From the NCBI GenBank assembly GCA_027729635.1, contig JAQCEM010000046.1, positions 1 through 12,610 on the forward strand: a stretch of 12,610 bases of DNA, in the 5' to 3' direction. Made by a program: the position numbers and the translations under genes. The notes beneath the pieces are model-generated. The model worked only from the letters and a program-made list of their open reading frames with translations. It made no database searches and was not told the origin of the DNA. Source of the DNA: Casp-actino8 sp001510335. GTDB lineage: Bacteria > Actinomycetota > Acidimicrobiia > Acidimicrobiales > Ilumatobacteraceae. Of this stretch, positions 5,292-12,216 are shown one piece after another (positions within the stretch are counted from its first letter, which is position 1; every line of letters begins with the position of its first letter).

Positions 5292-5693
5292 ATGGCAGCA
5301 CCAAAGACACCTATGACAAAGTCTCATAAAGCTGCGTTGGCGGTTGGACGAGCCGAGAGTCGCACTGTTCGTGATTATCTTGAAGCAGTTCGACGCAATA
5401 GGCCAAAGCGTGGTCGTAAGCGCACACCTGATTCAATCAAAAAGCGTCTTGTGGTTATTGAAAATCAATTTGACGATTCAGATGCAATTACGCAACTGAA
5501 GTTGTCTCAAGAACGACTTGACTTGGCAATGGAACTTGCGGAGATGACCACTGCCCAGCAAATCGGACCGCTTGAAAAAGCATTCGTTAAGGTCGCTCGT
5601 TCGTACGGCGAACGCAACGGCATCACCTACACTGCGTGGCGTGAAATTGGTGTCGACCCAGCCGTGCTAAAAAAAGCTGGAATCACTCGCTGA
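5292..5693 (+). CDS. Small basic conserved hypothetical protein
   Basis: A 133-aa product from the ATG at 5292; a TTG at 5283 would add three residues. I cannot name it. The N-terminal third is strongly basic (KSHKAALAVGRAESRTVRDYL, then RNRPKRGRKRTPDSIKKR). The middle (about 48-85) looks like an amphipathic helical hairpin with alternating charge. The C terminus has a compact motif, ITYTAWREIGVDPAVLKKAGI, resembling a small helix-turn-helix-like end. From memory, unnamed actinobacterial proteins share the RPKRGRKRT patch and the TWRE.GV..AVLK.AGI ending, but I could not check this. Basic patches and small size fit a nucleic-acid-binding protein; that is inference. Coding status is supported by an uninterrupted frame, protein-like composition and a tight fit between neighbours: its stop is 3 bp from the convergent purB stop. 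Confidence 0.8.
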   Translation: MAAPKTPMTKSHKAALAVGRAESRTVRDYLEAVRRNRPKRGRKRTPDSIKKRLVVIENQFDDSDAITQLKLSQERLDLAMELAEMTTAQQIGPLEKAFVKVARSYGERNGITYTAWREIGVDPAVLKKAGITR

Positions 5694-5696
5694 TTT

Positions 5697-7007
5697 CTAC
5701 ACCTCAAGTGCATCAAGGGCCGTGAATACTTGCCCAATATGCACCAACGATCTTTTGAGATCAAAGGCTTCGTCAAGAATCTTCTTGTCAACCCGTTTCA
5801 AACGTGAATCGGCTTCAAGAACTGAGCGGAATTCTTGTGAACGTTCCCAGGATGTTGCTGCTGCTTCTTGCACAATTCGGTAGGCCTCATCGCGAGTTAG
5901 GCCTGACTGAACTAAAGCAAGAAGTACTGGCTGGCTAAACACCAAGCCGTGACTTGAGTACAAGTTCTGTTTCATTCGCTCAGGTGAAACCTGCAAACCC
6001 TCAAGCAGACGGCGCAAGCGATGCATGACGTAATGCGCCATCAACGATGAATCTGGGAGAACGACGCGTTCAACAGAACTATGAGAAATATCTCGTTCAT
6101 GCCATAACGCCACATCTTGCATTGCGGCTTGAAGATTTCCCCGCAGTACGCGTGACAATCCAGTGATCGTTTCAGCCGAAATAGGGTTGCGCTTATGTGG
6201 CATTGCCGATGAACCTTTTTGACCAGCCTTGAAACCTTCTTCAACTTCGCGAACTTCGGTTCGCTGCAAATGACGTAACTCAACAGCGATCATTTCGCAG
6301 GTGTTTCCAACCGCGGCACAGGCCCACATATATTCGGCATGTCGATCGCGAGAAATGACTTGGGTTGCCGGAACTGCCTTCAAGCCCAATGCGTGAGCAA
6401 CATGTTGTTCAACTCTGGGATCAACATTTGAATACGTTCCAACTGCACCAGACAGTTTGCAGACGGCGATGTTCTCGCGAGCCGCAATCAAGCGCCTTCG
6501 ATCACGATCTACTTGCAATGCCCATAACGCAACTTTCGCTCCGAAAGTCGTTGGCTCTGCGTGCACGCCATGGGTTCGTCCAATCATCACTGTGTCACGG
6601 TGGGCTTTGGCCAAACTTACGACAACACGCAACAGTTTAGATGAAGCATCTATCAACAAGTCGGCCGCATCGCGCAACATCCAGCACCATGCGGTATCAA
6701 CAATGTCGCTTGACGTGAGACCGTAGTGAACCCATGCACCCGCGGTTCCACCAATACGTGACTGTAAAACATCAACAAACGCAGCAACATCGTGATCGGT
6801 GATCTTTTCGCGCTCAAGCACATCGTCAATAAAGCGCGCGTCGACAACCGGAGAATTTGCTCGACAGGTTGCAGCATCAGCCGCTGGCACAATTCCTAAA
6901 GCGCTATGAGCTTCAGTTGCCAACAATTCAATCTCTACCCAACGACCAAAACGAGATTCGTCCGAAAAGATCGCTTCCATTTCAGGTAATGAATAACGAG
7001 GGATCAT
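5697..7007 (-). CDS. purB: Adenylosuccinate lyase
   Basis: Splits SAICAR to AICAR and adenylosuccinate to AMP, each time releasing fumarate; a cytoplasmic tetramer of the fumarase/aspartase superfamily. The 436-aa product has all three conserved regions: HYGLTSSDIVDT (94-105), GRTHGVHAEPTTFG (143-156, with the catalytic-region His) and the family signature GSSAMPHKRNP (265-275) in the flexible serine loop. The open frame extends 11 codons upstream, but the ATG at 7007 is right: the protein family begins MIPRYSLPEM, and TGGAGGT lies 5-6 nt upstream. The ATG overlaps the purA stop as ATGA (7004-7007), so the two are translationally coupled. The 3' end is 3 bp from the convergent hypothetical gene, leaving no room for a terminator between them. 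Confidence 0.97.
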   Translation of the reverse strand: MIPRYSLPEMEAIFSDESRFGRWVEIELLATEAHSALGIVPAADAATCRANSPVVDARFIDDVLEREKITDHDVAAFVDVLQSRIGGTAGAWVHYGLTSSDIVDTAWCWMLRDAADLLIDASSKLLRVVVSLAKAHRDTVMIGRTHGVHAEPTTFGAKVALWALQVDRDRRRLIAARENIAVCKLSGAVGTYSNVDPRVEQHVAHALGLKAVPATQVISRDRHAEYMWACAAVGNTCEMIAVELRHLQRTEVREVEEGFKAGQKGSSAMPHKRNPISAETITGLSRVLRGNLQAAMQDVALWHERDISHSSVERVVLPDSSLMAHYVMHRLRRLLEGLQVSPERMKQNLYSSHGLVFSQPVLLALVQSGLTRDEAYRIVQEAAATSWERSQEFRSVLEADSRLKRVDKKILDEAFDLKRSLVHIGQVFTALDALEV

Positions 7008-8302
7008 GCCGTACCTCCAAAAATTGATGCTGGCGTCCAATCAAGCACGTCATCGCGTTCAGGACCGACACCGATGATGCGAATCGGAATTCCAGATTCG
7101 CGCTCGACCGCAGTAATGAACGCTTTGGCTTCAGCCGGAAGATCATTCACTAAGCGACAATTTCGTAGTTCAGTTTTCCAACCCGGCAATGTAATGCAAT
7201 CGGCTACAACTTCGCCCAACACGTCACTACGATCTGGATAACCATGGACGACTTCGCCATTAATGCGATAGCCCGTACAAACTTTGACTTCGTCAAATGT
7301 GTCAAGCACATCAAGTTTTGTCAGCGCCAATTCGGTGAGTGAGTTAATCCGCCCAGCGTGACGCAACATCACACAGTCAACCCAACCAGTACGGCGACGG
7401 CGACCAGTCACGGTTCCGAACTCACGACCAATTTCAACCAACCTCTCGCCAGTCTCGCCGAGCGTTTCAGTTGGGAATGGTCCTGATCCGACACGAGTTG
7501 TGTAGGCCTTTGTAATTCCGATGATGCGATCAAGGAGTCGTGGTCCGATCCCCGATCCAACGCTTGCGCCACCTGCGGTTGGGTTTGATGAGGTCACGAA
7601 AGGATAAGTTCCATGGTCAAGATCAAGGAAAGTGGCTTGCGCTCCTTCAAGCAAGATGTCTTGACCAGCGTCAACAGCATCGTGCAAGAGTCCGACTGTG
7701 TCACCAATATATGGCTGCAAGCGCTTCGCATACGCCACAAACTCCGTCACGATGCGCTCTACGTCCAGAGCGTCGCCTCCAGCAAGAACAATGTTGATGT
7801 TTTCAGCGGTTGCTCTCTCACGTACCTGGTCAGCAAAAGATTCAAGATCTACGCATGCTCCAACTCGAATGCCAACTCGTCGAGCCTTATCGGCGTACGC
7901 CGGTCCGATGCCCTTCAGAGTCGTTCCAATCTTGTTGTCTCCTAAGTTGCCCTCAGAGATTGCGTCCCATGATTGGTGCCACGGGAAAATGAGTTGTGCC
8001 TGACTTGAGACAGTCAATTTGGCGCATGAAATACTGCGCGATTCAAGACGATCAATTTCAGCGAAGAGAGTTGGCATGTCAACCACAACACCGTTGCCAA
8101 TGACTGGTGTGACATGGTCATACAGTACGCCCGATGGAATGAGTTGTAGAGCATATTTCTCGGTACCGACGACCACGGTGTGGCCAGCATTGTGTCCACC
8201 CTGATAACGAGCGACCACCGAATTCTCTCGGGCAAGAAGGTCGATGACCTTGGCTTTGCCTTCATCGCCCCATTGGGCTCCGACGACGACGGTGACTGAC
8301 AT
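7004..8302 (-). CDS. purA: Adenylosuccinate synthetase
   Basis: Makes adenylosuccinate from IMP and aspartate using GTP, the committed step to AMP, in the cytoplasm. The 432-aa protein matches the family from end to end and in E. coli numbering. It has GAQWGDEGKAK (8-18) with catalytic Asp13, GGHNAGHT with catalytic His41, IGTTLKGIGPAY in the IMP site, EGAQATFLDLDHGTYP, RVGSGPFPTE, and TGRRRRTGW for aspartate and phosphate contacts. Gly17 of the usual GDEGKGK phosphate loop is Ala here (codon GCC). The ATG at 8302 has a clear Shine-Dalgarno (TTAGGAG, 6 nt away). clpB ends 49 bp upstream with no terminator visible, so read-through from the chaperone genes is possible. purB starts inside the stop codon. 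Confidence 0.97.
   Translation of the reverse strand: MSVTVVVGAQWGDEGKAKVIDLLARENSVVARYQGGHNAGHTVVVGTEKYALQLIPSGVLYDHVTPVIGNGVVVDMPTLFAEIDRLESRSISCAKLTVSSQAQLIFPWHQSWDAISEGNLGDNKIGTTLKGIGPAYADKARRVGIRVGACVDLESFADQVRERATAENINIVLAGGDALDVERIVTEFVAYAKRLQPYIGDTVGLLHDAVDAGQDILLEGAQATFLDLDHGTYPFVTSSNPTAGGASVGSGIGPRLLDRIIGITKAYTTRVGSGPFPTETLGETGERLVEIGREFGTVTGRRRRTGWVDCVMLRHAGRINSLTELALTKLDVLDTFDEVKVCTGYRINGEVVHGYPDRSDVLGEVVADCITLPGWKTELRNCRLVNDLPAEAKAFITAVERESGIPIRIIGVGPERDDVLDWTPASIFGGTA
7013..7018 (-). promoter_or_regulatory. Ribosome-binding site that fixes the purB start
   Basis: On the minus strand GGAGGT lies 5 nt before the ATG at 7007 and inside the last codons of purA. It selects this ATG over the upstream in-frame extension to 7040. 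Confidence 0.8.
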
Positions 8303-8308
8303 GGCACG

Positions 8309-8315
8309 CTCCTAA
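8309..8315 (-). promoter_or_regulatory. Ribosome-binding site of purA
   Basis: On the minus strand TTAGGAG lies 6 nt before the purA ATG at 8302. It is a strong site in the 49-bp clpB-purA gap; no obvious promoter hexamers or terminator stem were found in the remaining bases. Confidence 0.75.
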
Positions 8316-8351
8316 GAAATGAGGGGAACGTAACGACACCCTACTTGCTGT

Positions 8352-10835
8352 TTACGAACTCAGCACGATCTGATCGTCAACTGCGTCAACAACAATCGCA
8401 CTGTCTTCGCCCACTTTGCCTTCAAGAATCAAGACCGAGGCGCGGTCGCCAATCTCGCGTTGAATGACACGCTTCAATGGTCGAGCCCCGAAGTCAGGGT
8501 CAAAACCAACTGCCGCCAGTAACACCACGGCGGCTGGGGTGACTTCAAGAGTGATTCGACGAGCCAACAGGCGCTCACGCAGCTTTTCGAGTTGAATCAT
8601 GACGATGTACGCCAAGTCTTCTTGGGTCAACGAACGGAAGTGAATGATCTCATCAATTCGGTTGATGAACTCAGGCTTGAAGAACATTTGCGGGTCACCT
8701 GGCAAGTTTGAGGTCATCACAATCACCACGTTGGTGAAGTCGACCGTGCGACCCTGACCATCGGTTAACCGACCGTCATCAAGCACTTGTAACAAGATGT
8801 TGAATACATCAGGGTGAGCCTTTTCAATCTCGTCCAACAACACCACGGTGTAACCACGGCGTCGTACGGCTTCAGTGAGTTGTCCACCTTCGTCGTAACC
8901 GACATATCCAGGGGGTGCTCCGACCAAACGGGATACTGAATGCTTCTCCATGTATTCGCCCATGTCAATGCGCACCATGGCACGTTCGTCATCAAACAAG
9001 AACTCAGCGACAGCACGCGCCAACTCAGTTTTGCCCACACCGGTTGGTCCGAGGAATAAAAATGAACCAATTGGTCGGTTGGGATCAGACAATCCCGCGC
9101 GGCTACGACGAATCGCGTTCGACACAGCCGTCACGGCCTGATCTTGACCAATGACTCGCTTATGCAACAACGCTTCAAGGTGGACCAACTTGGCCATTTC
9201 GCCTTCAAGCAAACGAGTGACCGGCACACCAGTCGATTTACTCACGACTTCGGCAATGTCTTCAGCATCAACTTCTTCTTTGAGCATGCGATTATCAGTT
9301 TGCAAAACATCTAGATGTCCCGTCGCCTCAGTGATGCGGCGTTCAATTTCGGGAATTCGCCCGTAACTGATTTCGGACTTCTTTTGTAGATCAGTTTCGT
9401 ATTCAACACCGATCTTCAACTGTTCAAGTTCTTCCTTCAGATTTCGAATTGCGCTAATGGCATCTTTTTCTTGCTGCCAGTGTTCGCGCATAATGCCCGA
9501 ATCATTCTTAAGAAGTGTGAGCTCATCATCAATCGTTGAGAGTCGCTCCCGCGAAGCCGAATCGGTTTCTTTCGCCAAGGCCAACTTTTCAATTTCAAGT
9601 TGCATGATGCGGCGTTCAACAACATCAATCTCTGTCGGCAATGAGTCAATTTCAATCCGCAACTTGCTGGCAGCTTCATCGACCAAGTCAATGGCCTTGT
9701 CAGGAAGGAAACGACTCGTGATATAGCGATCAGATAAAACTGCGGCGCTCACCAAAGCAGAGTCCTGAATACGAACTCCGTGATGCACTTCGTAGCGCTC
9801 TTTCAGTCCTCGCAAAATTGCGATGGTGTCTTCAACACTCGGCTCGCCGACATACACCTGTTGGAATCGTCGTTCAAAGGCCGGATCTTTTTCAACATAC
9901 TTGCGGTACTCATCAAGAGTGGTTGCACCAATCATGCGCAACTCACCACGGGCCAACATCGGTTTGATCATGTTGCCAGCGTCCATGGCGCCTTCAGCAC
10001 CACCAGCGCCGACGATGGTGTGCAACTCATCAACAAACGTAATCACTTCACCGGCGGCATCGGTTATTTCTTTCAGCACGGCCTTCAAGCGTTCTTCAAA
10101 TTCACCGCGGTACTTTGCTCCTGCCAGCAGGCTCGCGATATCAAGAGAAATCAGCCGCTTGTTCTTCAGTCCCTCAGGCACATCACCTTCGGCGATTCGA
10201 CGTGCGAGACCTTCAACAATTGCGGTCTTACCGACACCAGGCTCACCGATCAGCACTGGGTTGTTCTTAGTACGGCGACTCAGCACTTGAATTACTCGGC
10301 GAATCTCGTCGTCGCGGCCAATAACTGGATCAATCTTTCCGTCACGTGCTCGCTTAGTGAGATCTTGGCCATACTTCTCGAGCGCTTGAAAATTCTCTTC
10401 GGGATTTTGTGTCGTGACCCGATGACTTCCGCGGACATCACGCACTGCTTGCATGAGTTCTTCACTGCCAATACCCAAACGACTATTCATCGCTAAAAGC
10501 AAGTGTTCAACCGATAGGTAGTCGTCCTTGAAATCTTTCTGGTACTTCTCAGCGTTCTCAAACACATTGCTGAGTTCACGATTCATCCGTGGTTCGTCAC
10601 CGCCATACGCCTTCGGCAACTTGGCAACTTTCTCATCAGCAGCGTTACGCACCATGAGCGGGGCCTGACCCAGCTTGGCAAGCACTGCTGGCACGATGGT
10701 GTCGTCTTGTCGCACGATGGCGACCATCAGGTGGTCGGGAGTCAGTTCAGGGTTTGACAATGCCTTGGCCTGATCAACGGCAGCCGCAACAGCTTCTTGA
10801 GTTTTTAACGTCCAGTTTTTCGGATTCAAAGCCAT
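8352..10835 (-). CDS. clpB: ATP-dependent protein disaggregase ClpB
   Basis: Hexameric AAA+ unfoldase that with DnaK/DnaJ pulls polypeptides out of aggregates. The 827-aa protein has the full order. There is an N domain of two Clp repeats (about 1-145). The first AAA+ module has Walker A GEPGVGKT (197-204), Walker B VDEL (268-271) and arginines 322/323. The coiled-coil M domain, the hallmark separating ClpB from ClpA/ClpC, spans about 392-520. The second AAA+ module has Walker A GPTGVGKT (596-603), Walker B LLDE (666-669), sensor-1 TSN (708-710), PEFINRIDE with R726, and sensor-2 GAR (783-785). It is shorter than the usual 850-870 aa mainly because MTSNL is followed after about 7 residues by FKPEFINRIDE, where E. 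coli ClpB has about 28. The frame is intact there. The ATG at 10835 has GAGGAA upstream. It lies 24 bp after the DUF3445 gene in the hspR operon. Confidence 0.98.
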   Translation of the reverse strand: MALNPKNWTLKTQEAVAAAVDQAKALSNPELTPDHLMVAIVRQDDTIVPAVLAKLGQAPLMVRNAADEKVAKLPKAYGGDEPRMNRELSNVFENAEKYQKDFKDDYLSVEHLLLAMNSRLGIGSEELMQAVRDVRGSHRVTTQNPEENFQALEKYGQDLTKRARDGKIDPVIGRDDEIRRVIQVLSRRTKNNPVLIGEPGVGKTAIVEGLARRIAEGDVPEGLKNKRLISLDIASLLAGAKYRGEFEERLKAVLKEITDAAGEVITFVDELHTIVGAGGAEGAMDAGNMIKPMLARGELRMIGATTLDEYRKYVEKDPAFERRFQQVYVGEPSVEDTIAILRGLKERYEVHHGVRIQDSALVSAAVLSDRYITSRFLPDKAIDLVDEAASKLRIEIDSLPTEIDVVERRIMQLEIEKLALAKETDSASRERLSTIDDELTLLKNDSGIMREHWQQEKDAISAIRNLKEELEQLKIGVEYETDLQKKSEISYGRIPEIERRITEATGHLDVLQTDNRMLKEEVDAEDIAEVVSKSTGVPVTRLLEGEMAKLVHLEALLHKRVIGQDQAVTAVSNAIRRSRAGLSDPNRPIGSFLFLGPTGVGKTELARAVAEFLFDDERAMVRIDMGEYMEKHSVSRLVGAPPGYVGYDEGGQLTEAVRRRGYTVVLLDEIEKAHPDVFNILLQVLDDGRLTDGQGRTVDFTNVVIVMTSNLPGDPQMFFKPEFINRIDEIIHFRSLTQEDLAYIVMIQLEKLRERLLARRITLEVTPAAVVLLAAVGFDPDFGARPLKRVIQREIGDRASVLILEGKVGEDSAIVVDAVDDQIVLSS

Positions 10836-10859
10836 GTCATGTTCCTCGTCTATTGAGCG

Positions 10860-11783
10860 TCATTTTTTTTGGGCAGCGACTGATTGCAACCAATGCACTG
10901 CCGGGGCGGTCAAGTTGGTTGTCTGTTTGTAATCACGCACGTCATCGGGCAAATTGCTTAACGCTTCAGCAAGTCGTACCGCATCTTCTGGTCGATTAAC
11001 GAGATGCGAAAGCGGTCGAACGTACGACCGAATCGTGAACAACACGCAGTGCGTTTTCGGGAAGCGCCGAATTGTTTCGCGTTCAACGCGCAGGAACAAT
11101 CGATCACCAGTCGTCGGGTCACCAACAGTTGGCAAGGCCGGGGACTCGGCTGCAGTGCCATCAACAGCTTGGTACAACTCGTCTGTATCAAGAACCCCCC
11201 AGCCGGTGCGCCAAAAAGATCTTTGCGGGGAAAGTCGTTCAAAGAACGAATCAATCGGATCTTCTAACTGTTCGTTCAGCCGATCCACCGGAGCGTGCAC
11301 TTCACTCATCGTGAGACCCAGTTTTGAATTGAGATCCCAGCGATTTGGAAAGCACACACTTCCTCCACCAAATACCAAACGCCCATCACGTTCAACTAGC
11401 AAGGCAAAATCTTCTTGGACCAGGCGGGCGCAGGTCACCAACGGGTGTTCATCCCATTGACCATCGCTATTTGGTTCGACTGCAAATCTCTCATGGCGAT
11501 GATGATTGACAATGTCTCGACCTTCACGACTAAACCAATCGGGTCGATTCGTAATGAGATGGTTGACGAGATTTTCTAAGATTTCCGCTGCTTCATTTTC
11601 GGTATCGGGTTGACATGCATTCGCTGTCGAGAAGTTCTTGGCAAAGACAGACTTCTTGGCGTCCATTTCATGGTCGTAGTCATCGCCAATTTCAATCCAA
11701 TTCGCAAGATCAAGCGGACGAAGTGCAAGCCTCCATCTAAATGCTCCAGCAAGATAGGGCTGATAATCGCGTTGAGTGTTCAT
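10860..11783 (-). CDS. DUF3445 / heme-dependent oxidative N-demethylase-like protein
   Basis: A 307-aa soluble protein that I assign to the DUF3445 family (HODM alpha-subunit-like). Supporting segments are PLVTCARLVQEDFALLV (114-130), CFPNRWDLNSKLGLTMSEVHAPV (144-166), FWRTGWGVLD (190-199) and RVERETIRRFPKTHCVLFTIRSYV (232-255). These are the family pattern of a VQED helix, an FP-x-W...K-x-G...IH-x-PV core, and an R-x-E-R-x-T-x-RRFP strand pair. The characterised relative uses heme in a PAS-like fold to demethylate dimethylamine, with a separate flavin reductase; no such partner gene is in this window, so the substrate is unknown. The ATG at 11783 has GAGGTGA upstream, overlapping the hspR stop region; the gap to hspR is 12 bp. 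Its placement between hspR and clpB implies control by HspR, which is inference. Confidence 0.75.
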   Translation of the reverse strand: MNTQRDYQPYLAGAFRWRLALRPLDLANWIEIGDDYDHEMDAKKSVFAKNFSTANACQPDTENEAAEILENLVNHLITNRPDWFSREGRDIVNHHRHERFAVEPNSDGQWDEHPLVTCARLVQEDFALLVERDGRLVFGGGSVCFPNRWDLNSKLGLTMSEVHAPVDRLNEQLEDPIDSFFERLSPQRSFWRTGWGVLDTDELYQAVDGTAAESPALPTVGDPTTGDRLFLRVERETIRRFPKTHCVLFTIRSYVRPLSHLVNRPEDAVRLAEALSNLPDDVRDYKQTTNLTAPAVHWLQSVAAQKK

Positions 11784-11795
11784 CAGTCACCTCAC

Positions 11796-12206
11796 TCAAT
11801 CTCGCCGTAGCACTGAATCAACATGACCAAAGACCGTGACGGCCTGGCGTAAGGGTACAATGTTGGCCTCTGATGGCGGGGTGCTTGGTCGAACTTGCAC
11901 CGCATGAATCGCCTGCGCTGCCAAAAGTCGAAGTTGATCGACTTCATTGCGCAACCTAACTACTTCGGCTTCAAGATGCATCACGCGGCGAATGCCTTCA
12001 ACATTCATACCCTCAACGGTCAGTTCAGCAATACGTTGTAATCGCGCAATATCTAATTCGCTGTAGCGGCGATTGCCACCTTGTGTTCGCGCGGGCTGTA
12101 GTAGACCACGGCGTTCGTAAATCCGTAATGTTTGCGGATGCATACCGGCGCGTTCGGCAGCAACAGAGATGACATAGATGGCGTGTTCATTCGCTTGTTG
12201 ACTCAT
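11796..12206 (-). CDS. hspR: MerR-family heat-shock repressor HspR
   Basis: Represses the dnaK/clpB regulon by binding HAIR inverted repeats, with DnaK as co-repressor in studied actinobacteria. The 136-aa protein begins with a MerR winged helix: YVISVAAERAGMHPQTLRIYERRGLLQPARTQGGNRRYSELDIARLQRI (11-59), where AGMHPQTLRIYERRGLL and GGNRRYS are typical of HspR. A coiled-coil dimer helix follows (about 72-105), then a short variable tail. The open frame continues 29 codons upstream into dnaJ; the ATG at 12206 is chosen because GTGAGG lies upstream and because family members start just before the HTH. It begins 10 bp after the dnaJ stop and ends 12 bp before the DUF3445 gene. No HAIR operator is in this window; one would be expected upstream of dnaK, beyond the right edge. 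Confidence 0.95.
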   Translation of the reverse strand: MSQQANEHAIYVISVAAERAGMHPQTLRIYERRGLLQPARTQGGNRRYSELDIARLQRIAELTVEGMNVEGIRRVMHLEAEVVRLRNEVDQLRLLAAQAIHAVQVRPSTPPSEANIVPLRQAVTVFGHVDSVLRRD

Positions 12207-12216
12207 GAGTGCCTCA

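Noticed and set aside
7004..8302. Several plus-strand open frames of 60-110 codons opposite purA
   Set aside because: They overlap each other in different frames, have no family motifs or ribosome-binding sites, and lie over a fully conserved enzyme gene.
9780..10496. A 238-codon plus-strand open frame opposite clpB
   Set aside because: It lies entirely antisense to the well-conserved ClpB first AAA+ and N domains, its protein is rich in Cys/His/Asn without any motif, and no ribosome-binding site was seen. It is a by-product of ClpB codon use.
10835..12206. HAIR operator (CTTGAGT-N7-ACTCAAG) for HspR near clpB or hspR
   Set aside because: Only isolated half-site matches inside coding sequence were seen (for example ACTCAAG within the first clpB codons, near 10797). 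No paired site exists in the short intergenic gaps.
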